From Rickettsiales bacterium (GTDB lineage Bacteria; Pseudomonadota; Alphaproteobacteria; TMED127): 13,284 bases of DNA. Of the stretch, positions 1 to 5,664 are shown one piece after another. The notes under the pieces are model-generated. The model was not told where the DNA came from. It worked only from the letters and a program-made list of their open reading frames with translations, and made no database searches. The DNA is taken from assembly GCA_002706585.1 (NCBI GenBank), contig PALU01000058.1, forward strand, positions 1 to 13,284, given 5' to 3'. Every line of letters begins with the position of its first letter. Within the stretch, counting starts at the first letter, position 1. Position numbers and translations under genes: made by a program.

Positions 1-13
1 GAGCAAAGATTAT

Positions 14-30
14 ATTTTAGATTCTAAAAT
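14..30. repeat. 17-bp palindrome upstream of the first gene
   Basis: ATTTTAGA-T-TCTAAAAT is a perfect palindrome with one central base, ending 46 bp before the ATG at 77. It could be an operator or a small hairpin. No T tract follows it, so it is not a good terminator. In such AT-rich DNA it may be chance. Confidence 0.2.
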
Positions 31-76
31 TATTTTAGTACTAATTCCCTAACAACTTACCATAGAGATACTTTAA

Positions 77-313
77 ATGACGATAGTTAATACTATAAAA
101 ACAAAAATGGGCGATAGTTTATTGCTTACGCTGATATATACTATTGGTCACTTCATGATAGCAGTAGCATGTGTGTATTTTATTACAGGTGCTCCTTTAG
201 AACTTGCAACTATTGATGCAATAGTTGAACCTCTTTTAAATGCAATTTGGTTGTACGCACTGCACAAATTATATTTTAGAAAAAAGCTTAAGAATAGGAG
301 TAAATATGATTAG
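77..313 (+). CDS. DUF2061-like small inner-membrane protein
   Basis: This 78-residue protein has two hydrophobic segments, about residues 14-36 and 44-67, and a basic tail (YFRKKLKNRSK). The spacing of the FITG turn after the first segment, a glutamate at the start of the second (IDAIVEPLLNAIWLY), and a histidine near its end (LHKLYF) fits the DUF2061 family of short predicted membrane proteins, whose function is unknown. The ATG at 77 is directly preceded by an in-frame TAA, so it is the first possible start. An AGAG about 9 bases upstream could serve as ribosome binding site. Methionine 11 is an alternative start. It is the only plus-strand gene outside the central cluster and converges on the first repeat copy, so it probably marks the flank of the array. 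The family call is by pattern only. Confidence 0.65.
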   Translation: MTIVNTIKTKMGDSLLLTLIYTIGHFMIAVACVYFITGAPLELATIDAIVEPLLNAIWLYALHKLYFRKKLKNRSKYD

Positions 314-326
314 TTGTTAATAAATG

Positions 327-380
327 AAATCTAACCATCATCCCACAAACAAAAAACCCCACGAATGTGGGGCTTGATTA
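327..380 (-). repeat. Punctuation repeat copy 1 (terminator hairpin plus conserved tail)
   Basis: On the minus strand it reads as CCCCAC-ATTC-GTGGGG (stem 357-362 with 367-372), then six Ts, then GTTTGTGG-GATGATGG and TTAGATTT. The hairpin with T tract is an intrinsic terminator on the minus strand only; the plus strand has no T run after the stem. It lies just downstream of the gene remnant at 395-472. No minus-strand gene follows to its left, so it looks like the terminal copy of the array. Confidence 0.85.
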
Positions 381-394
381 AGATTATTTTATTT

Positions 395-472
395 TTACCA
401 ATCTTCAACTTCTTCATTTTCATAAAATTCGAAATGTGGTCTATCTTTTTCACTGTTTAGATTAACTTCTAG
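395..472 (-). pseudogene. 3' remnant of a small acidic-tailed gene
   Basis: The minus strand has 25 open codons ending FYENEEVEDW-stop, with an in-frame TAA immediately upstream and no start codon. The acidic -DW end, the TAAAAATAAA just after the stop and the following punctuation repeat are laid out exactly as at the end of the intact 73-residue gene at 2293-2514, which ends EEDTPDDW. I read it as the decayed end of a relative of that gene. It could also be chance similarity over a short tail. Confidence 0.45.
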
Positions 473-517
473 TTAATAGCTCCAATATATACCATCAATG
501 AATACTTACTAATATCT

Positions 518-526
518 ATTATACCA
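518..526 (-). promoter_or_regulatory. Extended -10 promoter candidate
   Basis: On the minus strand TGGTATAAT matches an extended -10 element (TG-n-TATAAT). It sits about 45 bp upstream of the remnant at 395-472 and could be the old promoter of that gene. No good -35 is visible; that position falls inside the terminator at 534-559. Confidence 0.3.
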
Positions 527-533
527 AAGAAAA

Positions 534-559
534 GACCCCATAAGAATGAGGTCCTTTTT
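534..559. terminator. Intrinsic terminator after the 103-aa gene, possibly bidirectional
   Basis: GACCCCAT and ATGAGGTC form an 8-bp stem with one C-A mismatch around an AAGA loop. CTTTTT follows on the plus strand and TTTTC on the minus strand. It lies 38 bp after the stop of the minus-strand gene at 598-909. It differs in sequence from the punctuation repeat, so this gene has its own terminator. Confidence 0.65.
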
Positions 560-597
560 AAAAAGATTTAATGCAAAACCATTTTCAAGAAATACTT

Positions 598-909
598 TTA
601 ACTTTTAAATGCATCAAAGTTAGCTTTAATTAATGCAACATAATTTTCGATTGATGATAATAATTGCATTTTTCCAAGGTCGGTGTAGTCACCTTTCCTT
701 ATTTCTAACATTCTCTCCTGCATTGTTTCTGCCATTTCATTAAGGCTATCAAGAAATAAAACAGTATTGCTATCAGCTCCTTCCAAGTCTGCAATGGAAT
801 CTCGCATTTCTTTTGCATAATCACGAATTTCCATTATCTCTGCTGGAGTTATTATGTTATCTTCGTAAACTTTTTTTAACAAATCTGATGTTTTTTCACT
901 TATCGCCAT
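598..909 (-). CDS. Uncharacterised 103-aa helical protein
   Basis: I do not recognise the family. The protein is predicted to be almost entirely alpha-helical and amphipathic, rich in Glu, Asp, Lys, Met and Leu, with no signal peptide, membrane segment or cysteine. Three helical stretches are suggested: residues 3-17, 21-45 and 50-73, then a C-terminal helix from about 78. It is probably a small cytoplasmic protein, perhaps acting through coiled-coil or helical-bundle contacts. The start is well supported: AGGAGAG lies six bases before the ATG at 909, the best Shine-Dalgarno in the window. A TATAAT (930-935 on the plus coordinates, minus strand) upstream is a possible -10. It has its own terminator at 534-559 and lies in the array between the degenerate repeat at 1079 and the left end. 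Confidence 0.75.
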   Translation of the reverse strand: MAISEKTSDLLKKVYEDNIITPAEIMEIRDYAKEMRDSIADLEGADSNTVLFLDSLNEMAETMQERMLEIRKGDYTDLGKMQLLSSIENYVALIKANFDAFKS

Positions 910-1078
910 TAAGCTCTCCTAATTTTAAAATTATAATTTTAACTACATTCACTAGACTACATTTTACTATTATTTTAAGTATTTTTTTTATTTTTTTATA
1001 AAAGATTTAAGCTATGCATAATCCTTTTTCTCATATTTTTATGTGTTTAAAACTGGGATTGAATTGAATAATTTTAAG

Positions 1079-1097
1079 CCCACCCATGAATGTGGGG
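1079..1097 (-). terminator. Degenerate punctuation repeat copy 2
   Basis: On the minus strand CCCCACATTCATGG is followed by GTGGG. This keeps the left arm and the loop of the array repeat but has a shifted right arm, so the best stem is CCCAC with GTGGG around an 8-base loop. The long T tract and the conserved tail are lost; only CTTAAAATT follows. It lies 13 bp after the stop of the propeller gene at 1110-2201, the expected place for a copy. Confidence 0.5.
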
Positions 1098-1109
1098 ATG
1101 GATGCATCC

Positions 1110-2201
1110 TTATTCAATATCTATGGCCAATATCCCCATTTCGTGATAAACATAAGCGATACCTTCCGATGCGATGGTAGATTTATTTCTACTAAATCCA
1201 CTAGTTCCTGTCTTATAAGCCCATTTTTCTTCACCAGTTTTAGCATCTAAGGCATAAAGAAGACATTTGTCGTTACTTCCCATTTCATTATCTTCCAAAT
1301 TTTCTGGACTATATCCTTCAAAATAAACTGTACCTTTATATACAATGGGGGATGTACGAACCATATCTCCAGTTTCGAACTGCCATTCTTCTTTACCAGT
1401 TTTCATATCTAAAGCGTAAATATGGAAATCATGACTTCCAAAATAAACCATACCTCCCGATACGAATGGCGATGAATAAATACCCATGAGAGTCTCAAAC
1501 TTCCATTTTTCTTCACCAGTTTTAGCATCTAAAGCATATAGGTGGTAGTCATCACTTCCGAAATAAACCATACCTTCCGATACGATTGGCGATGAAGGCG
1601 AAGAATCATCATCATAATCTCTATCAAGGGAAGTTTCAAACTTCCATTTCTCCTCGCCAGTTTTAGCGTCTAAAGCATATAGGTGGTCGGCATCACTTCC
1701 AAAATAAACCATACTTTCCGATACGATTGGAGATCTTATCAGCTCAAATCTACTTTCTTGTTTAAACTTCCATTTCTCTTCGCCAGTTTTAGCATCCAAT
1801 GCATAGAAATATCCATCATAACACCCAAAATAAACCATACCTTCCGATACGAATGGCGATGAATAAAAACCACCTCCTACAGAAATTTCAAACTTCCATT
1901 TCTCTTCGCCAGTTTTAGCATCTAAGGTATATAGATAGCATTTACCATCGTCATCTTTAGTATTTAAATAAACAATACCTTCCGATACGAATGGCGATGA
2001 ATCCTCAACAAGGAGACTCTCAACCTTCCATTTCTCTTCGCCAGTTCCAGCATCTAAGGTATATAAATGGTTGCTGTCCCTGCCATCCCCATCCTGATAT
2101 TCTGTTGTAATTAAATAAAAAAGACCTTCAGAAACGTTGTAAAATTCTATAGAACCTTTCACTTCAAACTGCCATCTTAACGTAGATTTTTCTTTTGCCA
2201 T
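1110..2201 (-). CDS. PQQ-like eight-bladed beta-propeller protein, cytoplasmic
   Basis: The 363-residue protein is built from eight repeats of about 40 residues. Each has the pattern SP-[IF]-VSEG-x-VYFGS ... LYALDAKTGEEKWKFET, the hallmark of PQQ-enzyme-type (BamB-like) propeller blades. The first tryptophan (W10, RWQFEV) supplies the closing strand for the last, incomplete blade (residues 328-363), as expected for a closed eight-bladed ring. Blades 1, 2 and 7 carry insertions. There is no signal peptide and no PQQ-dehydrogenase catalytic segment, so it is more likely a cytoplasmic binding or scaffold protein than an enzyme. The ATG at 2201 begins 22 bp after a punctuation repeat, with AAGAGA upstream as a weak ribosome binding site. 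It is a paralog of the propeller half of the gene at 9026-10783. The fold is clear, the ligand or partner unknown. Confidence 0.85.
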   Translation of the reverse strand: MAKEKSTLRWQFEVKGSIEFYNVSEGLFYLITTEYQDGDGRDSNHLYTLDAGTGEEKWKVESLLVEDSSPFVSEGIVYLNTKDDDGKCYLYTLDAKTGEEKWKFEISVGGGFYSSPFVSEGMVYFGCYDGYFYALDAKTGEEKWKFKQESRFELIRSPIVSESMVYFGSDADHLYALDAKTGEEKWKFETSLDRDYDDDSSPSSPIVSEGMVYFGSDDYHLYALDAKTGEEKWKFETLMGIYSSPFVSGGMVYFGSHDFHIYALDMKTGKEEWQFETGDMVRTSPIVYKGTVYFEGYSPENLEDNEMGSNDKCLLYALDAKTGEEKWAYKTGTSGFSRNKSTIASEGIAYVYHEMGILAIDIE

Positions 2202-2223
2202 TTTTTATCTCTTTTTATTATCT

Positions 2224-2278
2224 CCAAATCTAACCATCATCCCACAAACAAAAAACCCCACGAATGTGGGGCTTGATG
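2224..2278 (-). repeat. Punctuation repeat copy 3
   Basis: This is an intact copy, with stem 2256-2261 and 2266-2271, six Ts, and a tail ending TTAGATTTGG 22 bp before the ATG of the propeller gene. It terminates the 73-residue gene at 2293. Here an outer ATCATC/GATGAT pair also flanks the element, so a larger alternative fold competing with the terminator stem is possible. Confidence 0.85.
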
Positions 2279-2292
2279 ATATTCCTTTATTT

Positions 2293-2514
2293 TTACCAAT
2301 CGTCTGGAGTATCCTCTTCTAAGTCCCATTCTATCCCATCTCTTTTAAAACATAATGTGCCTGACATAGATGGGTTAACTTTTGTTCCTGTGATAGTCAA
2401 ACTCCACTCCTCATATCCATCTGGATCTCTAACTCCAAAAACAGGTGCTTCTATCATTTTTCCATCAACTTCTCTGTAATAGTAAAATCCTCTTTTTTGC
2501 AATTTATTCATCAT
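2293..2514 (-). CDS. Uncharacterised 73-aa protein with acidic -DDW tail
   Basis: I do not recognise the family. The protein starts with a basic, aromatic stretch (NKLQKRGFYYYREVDG), continues with predicted beta strands (EEWSLTITGT, GTLCFKRDG) and ends with an acidic tail, EEDTPDDW. It looks like a small beta-rich cytoplasmic domain; there is no signal peptide. The start is ATGATG at 2514, with no clear Shine-Dalgarno. It begins 32 bp after the stop of the DUF4910 gene, with no punctuation repeat between them, so it may be co-transcribed as the third gene of that operon or be an array gene that lost its leader copy. The remnant at 395-472 shares its tail and downstream context, which supports it being a real gene. 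Confidence 0.6.
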   Translation of the reverse strand: MMNKLQKRGFYYYREVDGKMIEAPVFGVRDPDGYEEWSLTITGTKVNPSMSGTLCFKRDGIEWDLEEDTPDDW

Positions 2515-2546
2515 CTAAAATTAAAGTAAGCAACAATTTTTTTTAC

Positions 2547-3836
2547 TCAGCTCACCAAACCATGTTTTCTCAACTTTTCCCAGATGTTTATTGATTTAAA
2601 GAAACTAATATTACATAACTCTGAAATTTCTAAAATTGTATTTTCTCCGTCAGAATAAGAAATGAAATTGAGGATATTTCTGACTTCTTCAGATACATCA
2701 AGATTTGCTTTTCTCTGAGGATACAAACCTCGAGGACCTAATCTAGGTTCTCCTAAGATATTAACCTTTGGTCTAATATCTTTTCCGCTTTCAAAGACTT
2801 GAATACATTTTTTGTATATGTTAAAGCTTTGCTCTAATCCCTTTTTCGTTACTACACTAAAATCATCTAATGAAGTATGATATTCTGGATACTTTCTGTA
2901 AAGGGATCTTGTTATTGAAGAAATTGGTAAATCTATTCCTGGCGCACAATATTGCCTTTCATCACTACCTCTATCTAACCAAGTATGTTTTGTAAATTTT
3001 CCAACATTATATTTAAGTACATGTTCTGCTATTTTATCAGATAAATTATCACCATAGCGACTTGGTATTAGCCCCCAGTCCCGCTCATCTCCAACACATG
3101 TAATTACAAATCCCCCTACCACATTTTTCTTGAGATTTTTTAAATTTTTGCTGAGATATGCTATTGAACCAATTGTTTCTGGAATTAGTACAAAACGATA
3201 ACTATAATAATTCTCAGTTTCTAATATGCTTTTTGCAATTCCAGTTAAAACTGAGGGACCCGAAAGTTCATTATTTACCATTTGAGGGTGACATATATAT
3301 GATGAGAAGAATATTTCGCTTTTTACCTTTCCTGGGATATACAATTCCCCATAATTCATATATCCATCTGGATTAAAACTTGAATCGATAAAAATTTTAT
3401 AATTAGAAGATTTGTTTAATTTTTTAAATTGATTGTATGACAAGCAAAATCCCCAGTTCTTTTTGTAATAAGAAGTAATGTAAGGTATTGCATCTGGTAA
3501 TTCTTTAAGGTAGTGTAATTTTGGTACTAATTGATTGTAATCCAATTTACATTCTATTGGTTCGGAGTATCCAACCAAATGAAGTCGATGATTATTAAAG
3601 TCAACAACTTTCTTTCCCGTTTCTAGCTCTATGATGTAAGCTGATTTTACATTCCACTCTGGAGGTATTATCCAATCAAATACTTTAGTACCAGACTTTA
3701 TTTTTTTTGTTTTTATGGGTATAATTTCTGAAATATAATTTAATGTATCTCTTACACCACTACCTGTAAGACTTCTAGGGACTTCATATAAATCTTTGCA
3801 AAACTTCAATAAATTAAATTCACTCAAAATCTTCAA
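2547..3836 (-). CDS. DUF2172/DUF4910 M28-like aminopeptidase-fold protein with winged-helix tail
   Basis: This 429-residue protein fits the family with an M28 aminopeptidase-like fold interrupted by a DUF2172 insert (about residues 60-130) and ending in a winged-helix domain (about 380-429). The N-terminal RSLTGSGVRDTL (21-32) is typical. Zinc-site residues are visible: H183 in ICHP, N188-N189-E190 before LSGP (classical M28 enzymes have Asp there), E220 in IPETIGS, D292/E293 in GSDERQY, and H320 in YPEYHTS. Family members are often encoded in polysaccharide or glycan-modification loci; true peptidase activity is unproven, and I infer hydrolysis or transfer on an amide or ester of a sugar intermediate. 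The start is TTG at 3836 or TTG at 3827, the latter better spaced from GAGG. It overlaps the end of the upstream acyltransferase gene by 17 bases, so the two are translationally coupled. Confidence 0.85.
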   Translation of the reverse strand: MKILSEFNLLKFCKDLYEVPRSLTGSGVRDTLNYISEIIPIKTKKIKSGTKVFDWIIPPEWNVKSAYIIELETGKKVVDFNNHRLHLVGYSEPIECKLDYNQLVPKLHYLKELPDAIPYITSYYKKNWGFCLSYNQFKKLNKSSNYKIFIDSSFNPDGYMNYGELYIPGKVKSEIFFSSYICHPQMVNNELSGPSVLTGIAKSILETENYYSYRFVLIPETIGSIAYLSKNLKNLKKNVVGGFVITCVGDERDWGLIPSRYGDNLSDKIAEHVLKYNVGKFTKHTWLDRGSDERQYCAPGIDLPISSITRSLYRKYPEYHTSLDDFSVVTKKGLEQSFNIYKKCIQVFESGKDIRPKVNILGEPRLGPRGLYPQRKANLDVSEEVRNILNFISYSDGENTILEISELCNISFFKSINIWEKLRKHGLVS

Positions 3837-4602
3837 TCCTCACTCTATTTTTAAAATTGTTGGTAATTTTTTTAAAAAGAATTTTAGAAGCATTATTAAG
3901 TCCATAGCATTTATCTTTTTTGTATTTTAAAAAGAAAAAATCAACTAGATCCTCTATTAAAGCATAATGAATTAAATTAGAAAATTTATGCTTCTTTAGT
4001 ATCTTTTTTTTTAATAGATCTTGTTCTATAAGATCCCAATTATATTGCAAATTTGTATTAATTGGTCTTACATGCATTTTGCATTTCACATCTCTCATTA
4101 TTTTATTTCTGTTGATTACCTTACCATAGAATATTTTATCATACCGATATATTGGCCCATCTTCTTGAAGTGTCTCCAAATAATGTATGAATGTGAAGGC
4201 ATTAAACTTTGCTCCAAAAAACATTACATATCCCTTATTTTTATAAAGCCATTCAAAAATAGAATTTTCTGCAAAAGGGTTATACACTTTTTGATCTAAA
4301 CATAATTCAGTGCGTTTTGTAAGTACCGAAAAAAAAGGTGCTGTCGTCCTAAAATAATCAGTGTTTAGTCTAATAAACTCAGGCAAAATCCCAACTTGAA
4401 TTTTGTCTTCTAAAACATCGAAAATTAAATTTTTACCAAAGTCATAATTAAATGCTGGAAATAGAAGTTCATTATCAAATTTTTCTTCTAAAAAATTCAA
4501 ACAGGTTCTAGGATAATCATCTAATTTTTTTATTTTTTGACTGAAAAGATAAAAAACTCTAAGAATGTCAGAATGAATGAGAATTGGAACATTTTTAAGC
4601 AT
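3820..4602 (-). CDS. AAC(3)-fold N-acyltransferase (Antibiotic_NAT family), probably glycan-related
   Basis: This 260-residue protein carries the pattern of the aminoglycoside 3-N-acetyltransferase family: LIHSDILR (8-15), LLFPAFNYDF (46-55), VGILPEFIR (70-78), PFFSVL (89-94), FAENSIFEWL (110-119) and TFIHYLE (137-143), the last with the conserved His and Glu near the active site. Family enzymes move an acyl group from CoA to an amine. Relatives inside sugar-biosynthesis loci probably acylate amino sugars rather than antibiotics, and the neighbouring ACP, reductase and ANL ligase make an acyl-ACP donor attractive here (inference). The C-terminal ~80 residues are lysine-rich and poorly matched to the family as I know it. 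It is the first gene of the minus-strand operon, divergent from the ACP operon across 80 bp. There is no Shine-Dalgarno before the ATG at 4602. Confidence 0.8.
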   Translation of the reverse strand: MLKNVPILIHSDILRVFYLFSQKIKKLDDYPRTCLNFLEEKFDNELLFPAFNYDFGKNLIFDVLEDKIQVGILPEFIRLNTDYFRTTAPFFSVLTKRTELCLDQKVYNPFAENSIFEWLYKNKGYVMFFGAKFNAFTFIHYLETLQEDGPIYRYDKIFYGKVINRNKIMRDVKCKMHVRPINTNLQYNWDLIEQDLLKKKILKKHKFSNLIHYALIEDLVDFFFLKYKKDKCYGLNNASKILFKKITNNFKNRVRIEDFE

Positions 4603-4682
4603 TTTTAATTTAATTTTTTACTAACGGTAGGTTAAAATTTTTTAATAATTTACACTTAAATAACAAAGTATTTTAACATTAG
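4603..4682. promoter_or_regulatory. Divergent promoter region of the acyl-transfer cluster
   Basis: These 80 bp of very AT-rich DNA separate two start codons pointing away from each other, so both promoters must lie here. On the plus strand TTTACA and TATTTT are present, but with only 14 bases between them, too close for a standard sigma-70 pair. Neither gene has a recognisable ribosome binding site. Exact promoter elements cannot be assigned. Confidence 0.45.
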
Positions 4683-4979
4683 ATGAATGATAATTCTATT
4701 AAAAACTTAATAATCAAAGCCTACAAAGAAACATTACCTGAATTTTCAAATGAAAAATTAGATAATGATACTCCTCTAGTTGGGGATAAAAGCAAACTTG
4801 ATTCCTTAGGTTTAGTAGGACTTTTAATCACAGTTGAGCAAAAACTAGAAGATCAATTGAATATATCTTTAACAATTGCTGATGAGAAAGCTATGTCACT
4901 TAAAAATAGTCCTTTTAAAACAATAGAAACACTCAGCAATTACCTTGAACTACGAATTGACGAAATCCAAAAAAAATAG
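4683..4979 (+). CDS. Acyl carrier protein
   Basis: The 98-residue protein has the four-helix carrier pattern and the phosphopantetheine attachment site LDSLGLV, with Ser41 as the modified residue. The preceding DNDTPLVGDKSKLDS region is the usual loop before helix 2. Holo-ACP would carry an acyl group as a thioester, and its operon partners (reductase, ANL ligase) act on such groups. At 98 residues it is longer than fatty-acid-synthesis ACPs (about 78), and it sits beside no other fab gene, so it is a dedicated ACP for a specialised acyl group. The ATG at 4683 has no clear Shine-Dalgarno. The next gene's start lies inside its 3' end. Confidence 0.9.
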   Translation: MNDNSIKNLIIKAYKETLPEFSNEKLDNDTPLVGDKSKLDSLGLVGLLITVEQKLEDQLNISLTIADEKAMSLKNSPFKTIETLSNYLELRIDEIQKK

Positions 4980-5664
4980 AATATTGATTACCGGTACTAG
5001 TAGAGGAATCGGTAATTATCTTGCAAAACACTATCTTGAACTTGGTTATACAGTCTTTGGTTGTAGTAGAAGTGAAGTAAAAATCAATTCTAAAAATTAT
5101 TTGCATACCAGTTGTAATATATCAGATAGTAAAAGTGTTAAGTCCATGCTGACTAAAATTCGCAAAGATTATGGTGGGTTAGATATATTGATTAATAATG
5201 CTGGAATTGCTTCAATGAACCATTCTCTTTTAACAAAATCAGATACGGTTAATAAAATTTTCAAAACCAATTTTTTAGGCACCTTTTTACTTTCAAGAGA
5301 ATCCGCAAAACTGATGCAACTAAATAAATTTGGAAGGATAGTTAATTTTACAACGGTAGCAGTTCCTCTAAACTTAGAAGGCGAAGCAATTTATGCTTCT
5401 TCAAAAGCTGCTGTATGCAGTCTGACCAAAATTTTAGCTAAAGAGTTTGGAGGATTTAATATAACTGTTAATGCAATAGGGCCTACTCCTATTAAAACTG
5501 ATTTAATAAAATCAATTCCATCAAATAAAATAGATAGTATTATTAATCAACAAGCAATTAGAAGATATGGAACATTTGAAGACACATCAAATGTTATTGA
5601 TTTTTTTATTAGCAGCAGAAGTGATTTTATTACTGGACAAATTTTGTATTTAGGTGGTTTATAG
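4945..5664 (+). CDS. FabG-like short-chain dehydrogenase/reductase
   Basis: This 239-residue Rossmann-fold enzyme has TGTSRGIG (16-23) for the dinucleotide, NNAG (84-87), N109 in KTNF, Y150 and K154 as the YxxxK pair, and the late IGP segment after the sixth strand. By family and context it probably reduces a 3-oxoacyl thioester on the neighbouring ACP to a 3-hydroxyacyl group with NADPH; dehydrogenation or epimerisation of a sugar is an alternative. The usual catalytic Ser (the second S of a typical NISS motif) is Thr137 in NFTTVA. No ATG fits the start: it begins at TTG 4945 or, more naturally, TTG 4957 (MTKSKKNRILITG), both inside the ACP gene, which implies translational coupling. Its TAG overlaps the GTG of the next gene by one base. 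Confidence 0.88.
   Translation: MNYELTKSKKNRILITGTSRGIGNYLAKHYLELGYTVFGCSRSEVKINSKNYLHTSCNISDSKSVKSMLTKIRKDYGGLDILINNAGIASMNHSLLTKSDTVNKIFKTNFLGTFLLSRESAKLMQLNKFGRIVNFTTVAVPLNLEGEAIYASSKAAVCSLTKILAKEFGGFNITVNAIGPTPIKTDLIKSIPSNKIDSIINQQAIRRYGTFEDTSNVIDFFISSRSDFITGQILYLGGL

Noticed and set aside
482..515. Possible propeller blade remnant (MVYIG on the minus strand)
   Set aside because: Five residues resemble GMVYFGS, but the match does not extend to the LYALD or TGEEKW parts, so it is likely chance.
813..1001. Plus-strand ORF with a hydrophobic end
   Set aside because: It overlaps the well-supported minus-strand 103-aa gene on the opposite strand and its hydrophobic tail comes from T-rich intergenic DNA; no ribosome binding site.
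2264..2479. Plus-strand ORF opposite the 73-aa gene
   Set aside because: It begins inside the terminator hairpin and mirrors a minus-strand gene with better context.
3158..3376. Plus-strand ORF opposite the DUF4910 gene
   Set aside because: It is an antisense shadow of a gene with clear family motifs.
2547..3836. Genuine secreted aminopeptidase
   Set aside because: There is no signal peptide, an Asn replaces the usual Asp of the M28 zinc site, and a winged-helix tail is present, so a DUF4910-type role is more likely than bulk peptide digestion.
4021..4299. Plus-strand ORF opposite the acyltransferase gene
   Set aside because: It is an antisense shadow rich in Ile and Phe from AT-rich DNA, with no start signals.
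3820..4602. Aminoglycoside resistance gene
   Set aside because: The fold is that of AAC(3), but the context is an acyl-ACP and glycan-type cluster and the C-terminal part is divergent, so a resistance role is not supported.
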